NCBI GenBank assembly: GCA_965203435.1 | Contig: CBDBCU010000005.1 | Span: 186,001-250,000 of the forward strand | Length of the DNA stretch: 64,000 bases | Direction of reading: 5' to 3' | Origin: CBDBCU01 sp965203435 | GTDB taxonomy: Bacteria; Chloroflexota; Dehalococcoidia; Lucifugimonadales; UBA3495 | In this document: one piece after another, positions 8,078 through 17,092 of the stretch | Position numbering within the stretch: the stretch's first letter is position 1 | Layout of the letters: every line of letters begins with the position of its first letter | Position numbers and translations under genes: made by a program | The notes under the pieces: generated by a model | The model's database searches: none | Told to the model about the DNA's origin: nothing | The model's input: the letters and a program-made list of their open reading frames with translations, nothing else

Positions 8078-11000
8078 TGCTGCCGCCGCTGCGCCACATA
8101 TCGCCGCAACTTTCCCGTCGCAGGGGGGCGGCGCTGAACTTCCTGACCGCCCACGGCGGCCTGCTGGCCGGCGCCCTTTTTCTGTTGGCCGGCCTGGTAG
8201 TGGCCGGGGATTACGGCATCGCCAGCGATCAGGATATACAGCGGGCGATTGCTAGCGATACTCTTAACTATGTCCTGAGCTGGGCCGACGGCGTCCCGAA
8301 CGCTGCCGACCAGGACGGAAGGGCCTTCTCCGACCGGCTTTACGGCGCCGCCTTTGAGTTGCCGCTGCTGCTGGCCGAGCGGGCCTTGGGCTTGGAGGAT
8401 TACTACTATATCCACCGGCTCCGCTTAACCCTTACCCATCTGTTTTTTATCGTTGGCGGTTTCTTTTGCTACCGGCTGGCTTGCCATTTGTTCAACAATC
8501 GGCTTATCGCCCTGTTTGCCCTGCTGATTTTTCTGCTGCATCCCCGCCTTTACGCCCATTCCTACCTCAATTCCAAAGACCTGCCCTTTCTCAGTATGTT
8601 CATCATCGCCCTGTATCTGCTGGAACGGGCTTTCCGCCGGGACACTGTCGGGGCTTTTTTGCTGTTGGGGATCGCCGCGGGGCTACTGACCAACATCAGG
8701 ATTATGGGGATAATGCTCTTTGCGGCCACGCTGGGAATGCGGGGGCTGGATTTGTTTTATGCCGGAAGCGGGCCGGAACGGAAATCCATCCTGATGACCG
8801 GCGGGGTGTTTATTCTGGCGGCCGGGCTGACTTGGTACGCCGCCGCGCCCTACGCCTGGGCCAATCCGGTTGAATACCTGGCGGTGGGACTGGAGGCGAC
8901 GGTCTATCGTCCCGGCGCGCCGTGGCAGCTGTTCCAGGGCGCGGAGATTTTCCCCAGTGCAGTGCCGCCGCATTACAATGCGGTCTGGTTCAGCATCACC
9001 ACGCCGCCGCCGTTTCTGCTGCTGGGCGGCCTCGGGATTGCCGCGGTCCTGGCGCAGGGCTTACGCCGGCCCGGGGCGGTTTTTCGCAACACCCGGCGGC
9101 GCTTTGCTTGGCTGCTGCTGGCGGCTTTCCTGCTGCCGCCGCTGGCGGCCCTGCTGGGTTCCACTCAGTACGACAACTGGCGGCATTTCTATTTCCTCTA
9201 TGCGCCCTTTTGCCTGCTGGCGGCCGGGGGATTGAGCGGGCTGGCGCGCCGCTTTTCCCCGGGGCGGCCTTGGCGGGCCGGGGTGTATGGCCTGGCCGGA
9301 TTAGGCGTAGGGCTGATTGCCTTGCAGCTGACGCAGCTCCATCCCTGGCAGCATGACTATTTCAACTTTCTGGTGGATCGGACGACGCCGGAGCGGCTGC
9401 GGACCCAGTATGAAATGAATTACTGGCATTTGGCCTATCGGGAGGGATTGGCGCAGCTGCTGGCACGCCATCCCGGCGAGCCGCTGGTCGTGCGGGGGAG
9501 TAAGAAGCTCGAGCAGTATCGGCAAATCCTGCCGCCGGCCGCCCGGCAGCATTTGCCGGCCGCCGGCCGCCGCGCCGATTATGAACTGATCGAGCCGGCC
9601 GCCCATCAACCGGAGACCGACTATAATCTGGCTTTCTCCCGGCAAATTTACCGCAACACCCTGATTGCCGCGCGGCCGCTACATACGGCCCGGATGACGC
9701 CGGAAATCATCGCCGCTTACCGGGAACTTTACCGCCAAGCCGCAGCCGGGGAGCTGATTATCCGCGCCGACTATAATGTTTATCTTGAGGATCAGCGGCT
9801 GACTTTTGTCCGGGAAAACTGCCCTCCGGAGGAGCCGGATGCCTGGTTCGGCGTGGGAATTTTTCCCCGCCATCGGGAAACTTTGCCGCCGCGTTTGCGG
9901 CATAGCGGCTCCTATGCCGTCCTCAGTACGCACGGGGTAAGGCTGGACCGTCTTTGCCTGGCCGTCCTTCAGTTGCCGGATTATGCCCGGGACGACTTGA
10001 TTCTATTTCGTAGCCCTTCCGGGGATGACGGCCCGGCCGATTTGCCGGTATGGGAGGAACTTTACAGCCGATCCCAACCCGGCTTGGGGGAACTTATCAC
10101 CGACTACCGGCGGAGCCGGCCGGAGCCGGCCTCTCGGGACGCTTTTGATGTTTTCCTGGACCAAGCGGCCGGCCGTAATCGTCTGCTTTACGCCAAAAAG
10201 AACTGCGCCACCGCGGAATATACAACCCGCGTAACTCTGCACATCTACCCGGCGAACTTGGCGGATTTGCCGGCGGAACTCCGGGACAGCGGTTTTGACA
10301 ACCGGGATTTCCACTTACCCGACCACGGCGGTCGGCCCGGACGGGAGTGTCTGGCGGTATATCCCCTGCCGGATTACCCCATCGCCGCCATCCGGACCGG
10401 GCAGGCTGGGGTTTGGGAAAAGAACCTGTACCCGCCGGCTGACCCGGAACCCCTGCGGGCGGCCTACGCCGCCTTGGCCGCCCGCCAACCCGATCTCCGG
10501 GAGGTCTTTGCCCTGTATGTTCAGGATAAGCAGTTGATTTACCTGCGGGAAACCTGCGCGGCGGCGGATACGGCGGCCAAGGTCCGGCTGCACATCATCC
10601 CCAAAGACCCCGCCGACTTGCCGGCGGAACAGCAGGCCGCCGGCTATGCCAATCGGGATTTTGACTTCGGACGCTGGGGCGGCCACTTTGACGGCAAGTG
10701 TTTGGCCACGGTTCCTTTGCCCGACTATCCCATTGCCGCCCTTCGGACGGGGCAGGCCGGCATTTGGGCGGTCAACTGGTATCCGCCGGTCGACCCGGAA
10801 TCGTTGCGGGCGACCTCCGCCGCCTTGGCCGCTGCGGAACCGGCGGCCCGGGACTATTTCGACCTGTATATTCAAGACAATCAGCTGATTTACTGGCGGG
10901 AAAATTGCGCGGCGGCAGATACGTCGGCCGCCTTTTTCCTGCATATCATCCCGGAGGATAGGGCCGATTTGCCGGCGGAACGGCGAGCGGCCGGCTTTGC

Positions 11001-11862
11001 CCACCAGGATTTTGACTTTGCCCGCTGGGGCGGCCCTTTTGACGGCCAATGCCTGGCGGCGGTTCCTCTGCCGGACTATCCCATCGCCGCTATCCGCACC
11101 GGGCAAGCCGAGCGTTGGGCAGTGGATTTTTACCGGCCGGTGGCTCCGGATACGCTGCGGGCCGCTTACGCCGCCGCGGCCGCCGGTCAGCCGGTGGCCC
11201 GTTCCGATTTTGACCTGTATATTCAGGATAGCCGGCTGCTTTACTTGCGGGAATCCTGCGCGGCGGCGGATACGGCGGCCGGCTTTTTCCTGCATATCGT
11301 CCCGGAGGATGTTGCTGTCTTGCCCCCGGAACGGCGGGCGGCCGGCTTTGCCCATCAGGATTTTGATTTTGCCCGCTGGGGAGGCCCTTTTGACGGCCGG
11401 TGTCTGGCCGCCGTGCCTTTGCCGGATTATCCCATCGCCGCTGTCCGCACCGGGCAGGAGGGCCGCTGGGCCGTGGCCTGGCATCCGCCGGCCGACCCGG
11501 CTTTGCGGCGGGCCGACTATGCCGCCCTGTCCCAGGAGCAGCCCATCCTCAGGGACGCCTTTGATTTGTATTTGCAGGATAACCGGCTGCTTTACTTGCG
11601 GGAAACCTGCGTTGCGGCGGATACGGCGGCCGGCTTTTTCCTGCATATCATCCCGGCGGATGTGGGCGATTTGCCGGCGGAACAGCAGGATGCCGGCTTT
11701 GCCAACCGGGATTTTGCCTTTGCCCAGCGCGGCGCCCATTTCGACGGCAAGTGTCTGGCCGCGGTTGCCTTGCCGGACTATCCCATCCGGGAAATACGGA
11801 CGGGGCAGTATGTACCGGGCCAGGGCGAGGCGTGGTCGGTGGGTTTAGTGGCCGCGCCTTAA
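8077..11862 (+). CDS. GT39-like glycosyltransferase with 6 C-terminal two-Cys modules (paralog 2)
   Basis: 1261 residues, the longest paralog. A longer in-frame opening at 7987 exists, but it would be read from a repeat C element and across the promoter, so ATG 8077 is preferred. The membrane part is as in paralog 1, except that the outer-loop motif reads GDYGIASDQDIQ, with Gln instead of Glu beside the conserved Asp. Modules begin near residues 564, 691, 811, 929, 1046 and 1163, a spacing of 117-127. The last four are the most alike (DLYIQDNQLIYWRENC, DLYIQDSRLLYLRESC, DLYLQDNRLLYLRETC), which points to tandem expansion by unequal recombination. The 3' end overlaps the convergent reductase gene by 4 bases. 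Confidence 0.85.
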   Translation: MLPPLRHISPQLSRRRGAALNFLTAHGGLLAGALFLLAGLVVAGDYGIASDQDIQRAIASDTLNYVLSWADGVPNAADQDGRAFSDRLYGAAFELPLLLAERALGLEDYYYIHRLRLTLTHLFFIVGGFFCYRLACHLFNNRLIALFALLIFLLHPRLYAHSYLNSKDLPFLSMFIIALYLLERAFRRDTVGAFLLLGIAAGLLTNIRIMGIMLFAATLGMRGLDLFYAGSGPERKSILMTGGVFILAAGLTWYAAAPYAWANPVEYLAVGLEATVYRPGAPWQLFQGAEIFPSAVPPHYNAVWFSITTPPPFLLLGGLGIAAVLAQGLRRPGAVFRNTRRRFAWLLLAAFLLPPLAALLGSTQYDNWRHFYFLYAPFCLLAAGGLSGLARRFSPGRPWRAGVYGLAGLGVGLIALQLTQLHPWQHDYFNFLVDRTTPERLRTQYEMNYWHLAYREGLAQLLARHPGEPLVVRGSKKLEQYRQILPPAARQHLPAAGRRADYELIEPAAHQPETDYNLAFSRQIYRNTLIAARPLHTARMTPEIIAAYRELYRQAAAGELIIRADYNVYLEDQRLTFVRENCPPEEPDAWFGVGIFPRHRETLPPRLRHSGSYAVLSTHGVRLDRLCLAVLQLPDYARDDLILFRSPSGDDGPADLPVWEELYSRSQPGLGELITDYRRSRPEPASRDAFDVFLDQAAGRNRLLYAKKNCATAEYTTRVTLHIYPANLADLPAELRDSGFDNRDFHLPDHGGRPGRECLAVYPLPDYPIAAIRTGQAGVWEKNLYPPADPEPLRAAYAALAARQPDLREVFALYVQDKQLIYLRETCAAADTAAKVRLHIIPKDPADLPAEQQAAGYANRDFDFGRWGGHFDGKCLATVPLPDYPIAALRTGQAGIWAVNWYPPVDPESLRATSAALAAAEPAARDYFDLYIQDNQLIYWRENCAAADTSAAFFLHIIPEDRADLPAERRAAGFAHQDFDFARWGGPFDGQCLAAVPLPDYPIAAIRTGQAERWAVDFYRPVAPDTLRAAYAAAAAGQPVARSDFDLYIQDSRLLYLRESCAAADTAAGFFLHIVPEDVAVLPPERRAAGFAHQDFDFARWGGPFDGRCLAAVPLPDYPIAAVRTGQEGRWAVAWHPPADPALRRADYAALSQEQPILRDAFDLYLQDNRLLYLRETCVAADTAAGFFLHIIPADVGDLPAEQQDAGFANRDFAFAQRGAHFDGKCLAAVALPDYPIREIRTGQYVPGQGEAWSVGLVAAP

Positions 11863-12902
11863 TTCCCGGCGGCCATCCGTTCCAGCGCGCCGATATTTTC
11901 CGGGGCCGGCCCCATTTCACCCCGTTCCAGCCGTTTTACCATTGCCACCGCCGCGTCATTCATCGGCGTGGCTACGCCGCTTTCCCGGCCCTTGCGCGCC
12001 ACCAGGCCGTTGATATAGTCCACTTCGGTGCGCCGCCCTTTCAGAATGTCCTGATGAAAGAAAGAACGGGCTTCCCGGCCCTCGGCTTGAGACGCTTTGA
12101 CCAGGTTGTCCACCAGAGCCTCCGGAGAACGGGCGGCGTCCTCCATAGAAAGGCCAAATACCGGTTCCATTTGATAGCCCTGGGCTTGGCCGACCAGCAG
12201 GGCTTCCCGGCCCAATTCCAGGCAGACCCGCACCCGTTCCGGGGCGGCGGTCAACTGCGCCGGGCCAACGCCGGCCAGGGCGCAGACCGGAGCCACAATG
12301 CAGTTGAACACCAGTTTAGACCAGCGGGTACCCCACAGGTTGGCGGTCAGTTCGGTTTTGCCGGCGGCGCTGAGGATTTGCTGCAACTCTTGCAACCGAG
12401 GGGTGATGCGGCCGTGCAGCTCGCCCAGGACAAAGGTAGTGCGATCCATAGCGGTATTGCGCTTCAGCTGCCCCGGCTCAAAGACTTCCGAGGACATAGT
12501 AAGCACGCAGCCGATAGACCGGGTGGGGCCGACCAGGGGCGCAATCCATTCGTCGTTAAGGCTGTTCTGGCTGGACACCAGTACGCCGTCATCCTTGAGG
12601 TAGGGCAAAATCAGCTGGGTCAGCCACAGGGTATCGTAGGATTTGCAGGCCAGAAAGACGATGTCGAACTTATGCTCCAGGGTGCAGACTTCGTACAGAT
12701 GCAGGGCGCGCACCGGGGCGGTGAACTCCTCGCCGGCGATGGACATAAAGAGGCCGCGGGCTTGCATCGCCGCGACGTGCGCCCCCCACTGGTCGATGAG
12801 AACCACATCGTGGCCGGCCACGGTCAACATTCCGCCGATAACGCTGCCGGTGCCGCCGGCGCCGACCACGGCGATTTTCTTGGGGCGGGCGGGATTGGTC
12901 AT
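11859..12902 (-). CDS. 2-dehydropantoate 2-reductase family protein
   Basis: 347 residues. NAD(P)-dependent reductase fold. The Rossmann motif VGAGGTGSVIGG is at residues 13-24, followed by the DQWGAHVAAMQARGL strand that selects the nucleotide. KSYDT near residue 95 and NSLNDEW match the ApbA/PanE pattern, and the C-terminal helical domain has WSKLVFNCIVAPVCALAG with the conserved Lys and Asn. True ketopantoate reductases are usually 290-310 residues. This longer form without pan neighbours could act on another 2-oxo acid, so no gene symbol is given. Tail-to-tail overlap with paralog 2 of the glycosyltransferases. Confidence 0.8.
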   Translation of the reverse strand: MTNPARPKKIAVVGAGGTGSVIGGMLTVAGHDVVLIDQWGAHVAAMQARGLFMSIAGEEFTAPVRALHLYEVCTLEHKFDIVFLACKSYDTLWLTQLILPYLKDDGVLVSSQNSLNDEWIAPLVGPTRSIGCVLTMSSEVFEPGQLKRNTAMDRTTFVLGELHGRITPRLQELQQILSAAGKTELTANLWGTRWSKLVFNCIVAPVCALAGVGPAQLTAAPERVRVCLELGREALLVGQAQGYQMEPVFGLSMEDAARSPEALVDNLVKASQAEGREARSFFHQDILKGRRTEVDYINGLVARKGRESGVATPMNDAAVAMVKRLERGEMGPAPENIGALERMAAGN

Positions 12903-12997
12903 AGGGAACTTCCTTTCAGTGTGGGTTGGGGGTGGGGATGGCCGGCAACGCTGCCGCTGGCAATGCCACTGGCAATGCCGATAACGCCGCCGCCGGA

Positions 12998-13378
12998 TTA
13001 TACTCCTAGCAGGGAATGGATGCGGTTGAGGAAAGCGGCGGCGCGGTCGATGGCATCGTCGGCATCAGCGCGGGTGAATATAGCGGACACGTCGTAATCG
13101 GCGGCGGCGCGGTCCGCAAAGCCTTCTTTTATGTAGTCCGCCCATACCGGTTCAATCCGGTTTTTCATTACCAAGTCTTGGCCAAAGAGCCGCTGCACCG
13201 CTTTGTGGCTGGTAGGAACAATGTCCCACTGGGCCAAGGCGGCTTTGGCGGCGTGCATAATGGCGTAGTAGGCCCGGGAAAGGGCGTCGGCGTAGAAACC
13301 GTTATCCCGGCACAACCTAGCGGCCGCAAGACACTCCTGCGCCCGCCGCCACTCGCCGGCTACGGCTGCGGCGGCCAT
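12998..13378 (-). CDS. HEPN-domain protein (probable toxin of a HEPN/NTase pair)
   Basis: About 126 residues from ATG 13378. An upstream in-frame start would add an unlikely Ala-rich stretch. The HEPN fold is a four-helix RNase-type domain. The signature R-x6-H appears as SRAYYAIMHAAKAAL, preceded by the usual AxxCLAAARLCRDNGFYADAL helix and followed by THKAVQRLFG-like and ADYDVSA segments. The start lies 19 bases inside the end of the upstream nucleotidyltransferase-like gene, so the pair is translationally coupled. In known type VII systems the HEPN RNase is held in check by an MNT partner; here the partner order is antitoxin-like gene first. Confidence 0.8.
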   Translation of the reverse strand: MAAAAVAGEWRRAQECLAAARLCRDNGFYADALSRAYYAIMHAAKAALAQWDIVPTSHKAVQRLFGQDLVMKNRIEPVWADYIKEGFADRAAADYDVSAIFTRADADDAIDRAAAFLNRIHSLLGV

Positions 13379-14106
13379 ACCGATATTCCCTTGCCAATGT
13401 AAGGTAGGGTGTCGTCCTGCCGCAGCCGCCGCCACTCCGCAGTGGTATAAACCCGGATCAAGGGCATGGCATCGCTCAGCCCGGCCAAATGGTAGCCGAG
13501 CCCGCTGAGGTCTTTTACCAACTGGCGGCGGTCAGAGCTTCCCTTGATGGTGACAACGACATTGACGGTGTCTTTCTGAGTATGCCACCGGCTTTCGTGG
13601 CCGGCAAATACGGCCAGGTCTTTGACCAAGCCCGGATACCGCTCCCGCAGGGCTTGGCGGTAGTCAGCCAGCCACTGCTTTTCGTCCGGGTTAAGGCGTA
13701 GTTCCCAGGAATCGGGCCGCGCCCAAGGCGGCAAGGATCCTTTCGGGCCGGGTATGTCCGCCAGCACATCGCGGTCCCAAACGGATTTTCCGGCATCCGC
13801 GTCAGAGAGCGAATTATGTCGGCGTCCTTGCCACTCCGCTACGGTATAGACGCGGATTACCGGCTCTACGGTGGCGGACTTCGCCAGTTGGTCGCCCAAG
13901 TCACTCAGGTCAATGAGCGACTGGCCCAGGTCGCTGCTGCCCTTGAGGAGGACGGCCACGGCCACGGTGCGCTTGGGGGCGGGATTTTTCTGTTCCCGGT
14001 TGTCAAAGAGGCGCAAGTCCGCGATTATCCCCGGATAGCGGCGGCGCAGTTCCTGCCGGTATTCCTCCAGCCAGGCTTGTTCCTCGGGAGTTAATTCCAG
14101 GGTCAT
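13360..14106 (-). CDS. Duplicated, catalytically degenerate MNT-like nucleotidyltransferase partner of HEPN
   Basis: 248 residues made of two copies of one domain, residues 2-110 and 140-245. Each reads LTPEEQAWLEEYRQELRRRY / LNPDEKQWLADYRQALRERY, then PG(I/L)xxDLxxF, a beta-strand VAVAVLLKGSSD / VNVVVTIKGSSD, a DLSDLGDQLA / DLSGLGYHLA helix, and VIRVYT(V/T)AEW. This is the layout of minimal nucleotidyltransferases, but the G-S ... D-x-D active site is replaced (LFDNRE, VFAGHE), so transfer activity is doubtful. The start at 14106 has GGAG 8 bases upstream. The fold assignment is inference from pattern, not from a search. Confidence 0.65.
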   Translation of the reverse strand: MTLELTPEEQAWLEEYRQELRRRYPGIIADLRLFDNREQKNPAPKRTVAVAVLLKGSSDLGQSLIDLSDLGDQLAKSATVEPVIRVYTVAEWQGRRHNSLSDADAGKSVWDRDVLADIPGPKGSLPPWARPDSWELRLNPDEKQWLADYRQALRERYPGLVKDLAVFAGHESRWHTQKDTVNVVVTIKGSSDRRQLVKDLSGLGYHLAGLSDAMPLIRVYTTAEWRRLRQDDTLPYIGKGISVWPPQP

Positions 14107-14141
14107 AGCGCACACTCCATCCCTTTGCCGCATTTTGCCAC

Positions 14142-14147
14142 ATTATA
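14142..14147 (-). promoter_or_regulatory. -10 element of the HEPN/NTase pair
   Basis: TATAAT on the minus strand, about 36 bases before the NTase start codon; a second TATAAT lies near 14165. No clear -35. Confidence 0.45.
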
Positions 14148-14275
14148 GGGCAAATCCGCAATGCCTATTATAACCTTTTTCCGCTGATTAGGGCAATCGC
14201 GGCTTAAAGGGCTGGCGGGATATTCAGGCGGGTTTATGCTGATTGTTGGCTACCCGGATTATCGCCAATCCCTTT

Positions 14276-14313
14276 CCGTCCATCCTTCAACCAGTTCAGG
14301 ATGAGCGGAAAGG
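14276..14313. repeat. Repeat C
   Basis: CCATCCTTCAACCAGTTCAGGATGAGCGGAAA, reverse orientation. Confidence 0.7.
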
Positions 14314-14361
14314 GATTCCCGTCTCCCTTTACCGTCCTCCCCGTGTAAATGGGAATCCAGA

Positions 14362-14529
14362 AAGCCCCGACTGTTGGACGTCGGGGCTTGGGCAACGCCG
14401 TTCCGGAGGCCCGGGGGCTGTTTAAGAATCTGTTGGCCCTGACTCTGACGGCATTTTGATGGACTCGATTCTTAGCCCGTCAGCTACGAGGGACGGCGGG
14501 GATTCGCCCCATTCAGAGGCCGCCGTCCC
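14362..14529. other. Structured intergenic segment with three inverted repeats
   Basis: Perfect 10-bp stem AAGCCCCGAC / GTCGGGGCTT with an 8-base loop (14362-14389); TAAGAATC / GATTCTTA (14423-14474); GGACGGCGG / CCGCCGTCC (14491-14529). The last lies just behind the dienelactone hydrolase and may end its transcript, though no T-run follows. No reading frame is convincing in 14107-14540. Confidence 0.5.
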
Positions 14530-14540
14530 CCCTAACCCTC

Positions 14541-15248
14541 CTACAGGTGTTTGCCGAAAAACTCCAGGGTGCGCGGCCAGGCCAGTTCCGCGCCGGGCTG
14601 ATTGTAGCGAGCGCCCGTCCAGTCCATAAAGGCATGGTCGGCCCCGGGATAGGTGTGGAAAGTGTGTTCCTTGCCCAGGCGGTTCAGCTCGGCATCCAGC
14701 TTGACCAAATCCGCTTGGGACGGATTGCCGTCAATTTCGCCGAAGTGGAACAGCATCGGGCAGTTGATGCCGTCAGCCAGGTCAAAGGGGGATTTATCGG
14801 CCGCCCCCCAGGGGGACATAATGTGGCCGCCGTAAAAAGGCACGGTGGCCTGGTAGCGGTCATCCACCGCCGCCATCAGCCAAGCAATGCGGCCGCCCAT
14901 ACAGAACCCGGTAACGCCGAGGCGGTTGTTATCCACCCGGCGGTCGGCGCAAAGCCAATCGGCGGCCGCGTTCATATCGGCGATGATTTCCGGGTCGCTG
15001 AGGTAGCCCAGGCGATCCAGGCGGGGGCCGGCCAGGGCTTCCGGGCTGAGCCGGTGAAAGAGGTCGGGCACCACGGCCACATACCCCTCTTTGGCGAAGC
15101 GGTCGGCCATAATCTTGTCAAACTCGTCCATCCCCCCCACATGAAAGGCGATGTTCACGGCGGGAAAGGGGCCAGCCCCCTCCGGCACCGCCACATACAG
15201 CCCCATATTCTCCCCGTTGACTTGCAGAACTTCCATAAAAGACGGCAT
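14541..15248 (-). CDS. Dienelactone hydrolase family protein
   Basis: 235 residues, the usual family length. An alpha/beta-hydrolase with a cysteine nucleophile, opening strained or activated esters such as dienelactone; cytosolic. The nucleophile elbow is GFCMGG near residue 119, and the catalytic His is in YPGADHAFMDW. VPDLFHRLSP and FHFGEIDGNPS (acid residue region) are also in place. ATG 15248 is chosen over the longer frame because AAGGAGG lies 9 bases upstream. Single gene; the physiological ester is not evident. Confidence 0.9.
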   Translation of the reverse strand: MPSFMEVLQVNGENMGLYVAVPEGAGPFPAVNIAFHVGGMDEFDKIMADRFAKEGYVAVVPDLFHRLSPEALAGPRLDRLGYLSDPEIIADMNAAADWLCADRRVDNNRLGVTGFCMGGRIAWLMAAVDDRYQATVPFYGGHIMSPWGAADKSPFDLADGINCPMLFHFGEIDGNPSQADLVKLDAELNRLGKEHTFHTYPGADHAFMDWTGARYNQPGAELAWPRTLEFFGKHL

Positions 15249-15328
15249 CGCGGATTTCCTCCTTGCGCTGCGGTTCAAGATTGGGTTAAAGCGCCGGCCC
15301 TCGGGCCGCGCCCCCCCGAGATGGGGAT

Positions 15329-15337
15329 ATTGTAACA
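15329..15337 (-). promoter_or_regulatory. Promoter of the dienelactone hydrolase
   Basis: Extended -10 TGTTACAAT on the minus strand, giving a leader of about 75 bases. Confidence 0.5.
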
Positions 15338-15484
15338 GATGCGGCGGCCGGGGGCAAAAGGCCGTTGGCGGCAGGAATATCCCGATAGAGCTCGGGATGT
15401 GCTATTATCCGCATTGCGGATTGGCGGCAACAGACAACCCTAGGATTCCCTTGCCGACTTAAACCTTTGGAGCGCGACCCGCCT

Positions 15485-16162
15485 ATGCTGACCGGTCTTT
15501 TCCCGACGCCCGGCAAGGAGCCTAGCAAAGTGGAACGGGAGAATGCCCAACTGCGGGCCGCCGCCCGGCAAGCCCTGGCCGAGGCCGGGCTGCCTCCGGA
15601 GGAGGAACTGGCCGGCTACCGCCGCCTTGACCAGCTCTGTGGGCGGATGAGTCTCCTTTTCAACCTCGGCGTCGCAGCTTTCGCGGTTGCCACGATCGCC
15701 TTGGTGGCTGCTATCGTCCTGGCGATTTTGCAGCAGTGGCTTTGGTCCCTGCTGGCCTTTGCCGCCGGGCTGAACGCCGTGGACACTTTCTATAGGTTCA
15801 TCGAGCGCACCGTGAAAATCCGCTTTCAGATTAGCGGAGAGTTTCTGACGCCCATCCGCCGGCAGCTGCTGGTGCGGATGCGCTTGGAAGCGGACTATTG
15901 GTATGCGACCGTAGTGCAGTTTCCCTCCGTTGGCGCTATTGCACCCTGGGATCCGGAAACCTCCTTTATCGCTGAGGAGGACTTAACCGTTATGCACTCC
16001 CGGCTGACCCGGGCGGTGAACCGGATAATTGACGGGGCGGAAGCCGAGGGCGCGGAGGTCTGGGAACGGCTGATTAACCAAGAAGCCGGACTGCAAATCC
16101 CCTTCCATTATGCCAGCCGGCTGAAATATACCCTGCTGCCGATTTTCCCCGGACAGGAATAG
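15485..16162 (+). CDS. Membrane protein of unknown function
   Basis: 225 residues. Residues 1-50 are soluble and charged. Two adjacent TM helices follow (about 56-80, LFNLGVAAFAVATIALVAAIVLAI, and 83-102), then a soluble C-terminal half with EADYWYATVVQFPSVG and an acidic ESRLTRAVNRIIDGAEAEGAEVW-like helix. I do not recognise the family. ATG 15485 has GGAG 12 bases upstream; an in-frame TTG at 15467 is possible. It precedes the PaREP1-like pair but has its own spacing of 115 bases, so linkage is unclear. Confidence 0.7.
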   Translation: MLTGLFPTPGKEPSKVERENAQLRAAARQALAEAGLPPEEELAGYRRLDQLCGRMSLLFNLGVAAFAVATIALVAAIVLAILQQWLWSLLAFAAGLNAVDTFYRFIERTVKIRFQISGEFLTPIRRQLLVRMRLEADYWYATVVQFPSVGAIAPWDPETSFIAEEDLTVMHSRLTRAVNRIIDGAEAEGAEVWERLINQEAGLQIPFHYASRLKYTLLPIFPGQE

Positions 16163-16185
16163 CTGCCGTTAATCCTTTTCAGCGC

Positions 16186-16191
16186 TATACT
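16186..16191 (+). promoter_or_regulatory. -10 element of the PaREP1-like pair
   Basis: TATACT in GCGCTATACTGG, predicted start near 16198, 80 bases before the first gene. Confidence 0.4.
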
Positions 16192-16277
16192 GGAGCCATA
16201 TCCAAGGAAACCGCAAATCCCAACCATCCCTTGCCTTAGCCGCAGCCAGCAACATCTTTACCGGGAGAACCGCCGCT

Positions 16278-16637
16278 ATGCCTACCCCCGAACCGACTGC
16301 CGAAATGACACCCCTACAATACCTGGCCCGGGCCGATAAGGAATGGGCCGCCGGCCAGCATCAGCAAGCCGCCGCCCTGCTCTGGAAAGCCACCAAATCC
16401 ACTTTCATTGCCCTGGCCGAGGCGCGCGGCCTGGACTATGACGAACTATTTATTGACCTGGCCAAGGCTCTGGAAGCCGAGGGTCAGGTTGCCAAGTTCT
16501 ACTACCGGGGCGGATTGGTAACGGGCGAGCTGCTGCGCGACCACGCGGAAATGGCGGCCCTGCACGGCGGCGAACTGGAAAGCGCTTTTCAGGACGCCCG
16601 GGATTTCGTGCTGGCCTGCCACGGCAAAAATGCTTAG
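16278..16637 (+). CDS. PaREP1/HEPN-like helical protein, first of a coupled pair
   Basis: 119 residues, all-helical in outline. The core QYLARADKEWAAGQHQQAAALLWKATKSTFIALAEARGL matches the first two helices of PaREP1-type HEPN relatives (A-x-A-x-L-x-W-K-A-xx-A-x-ALA). The R-x4-6-H RNase motif is not seen, so it may be a non-catalytic member. Its TAG overlaps the next gene's ATG by 8 bases, indicating translational coupling. Confidence 0.6.
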   Translation: MPTPEPTAEMTPLQYLARADKEWAAGQHQQAAALLWKATKSTFIALAEARGLDYDELFIDLAKALEAEGQVAKFYYRGGLVTGELLRDHAEMAALHGGELESAFQDARDFVLACHGKNA

Positions 16638-17016
16638 CCCGGGCCGGGAAAAGGCGGCTTTCCACGAGCTCCGGGCGCGCAACTACCGCCGCCAAGCCCG
16701 ATGGCTGCTGGAGCGGGAGCAAGACCCGGATTGCGCCGGCGCGCTCCTCTACGAAGCGGCCAAACAGTGCATCAACGCTCTGGCTAATCAGCAGGGGCTT
16801 GACCCTTTGTCCACCGCCGCCAAGTTTCACTTTCTCCGGGACTTGACCGCCGGAGAACCGGGCATTCCTTACCCGATTCAGCGCTGGCGGGCCGCCGACC
16901 GCCTCCATATCAACGCTGACCGGGGACACTTGGCCGCGCCCCAATTTATGGAATACTGGGCCCAGGCCGAAAGTCTCATTGACGATCTGCTGGAATTGTA
17001 CGCCGGGCGGGAGTAG
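16630..17016 (+). CDS. PaREP1/HEPN-like helical protein, second of the pair
   Basis: 128 residues. LLEREQDPDCAGALLYEAAKQCINALANQQGL is the same helical pair as in the upstream gene and shows the two are paralogs fused into one transcript. The second half (KFHFLRDLTAG, FMEYWAQAESLIDDLLELYAG) is the remaining helical hairpin. Function unknown; such proteins often occur as small two-gene modules in archaea and bacteria with many mobile genes. Confidence 0.6.
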   Translation: MLSPGREKAAFHELRARNYRRQARWLLEREQDPDCAGALLYEAAKQCINALANQQGLDPLSTAAKFHFLRDLTAGEPGIPYPIQRWRAADRLHINADRGHLAAPQFMEYWAQAESLIDDLLELYAGRE

Positions 17017-17036
17017 CGGCCGGTGGTGATACTGCT

Positions 17037-17067
17037 GGATTCCCGCTGGCGCGGGAAGGACGGTAGG
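17037..17067. repeat. Repeat B, single core
   Basis: GATTCCCGCTGGCGCGGGAAGGACGGTA, one half element. Confidence 0.65.
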
Positions 17068-17092
17068 GGCGGCGGGAAAGGCGCTTTACCCC

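Noticed and set aside
14362..14529. Riboswitch or known structured RNA
   Set aside because: The inverted repeats are clear, but no known riboswitch core can be matched by eye; listed only as a structured segment.
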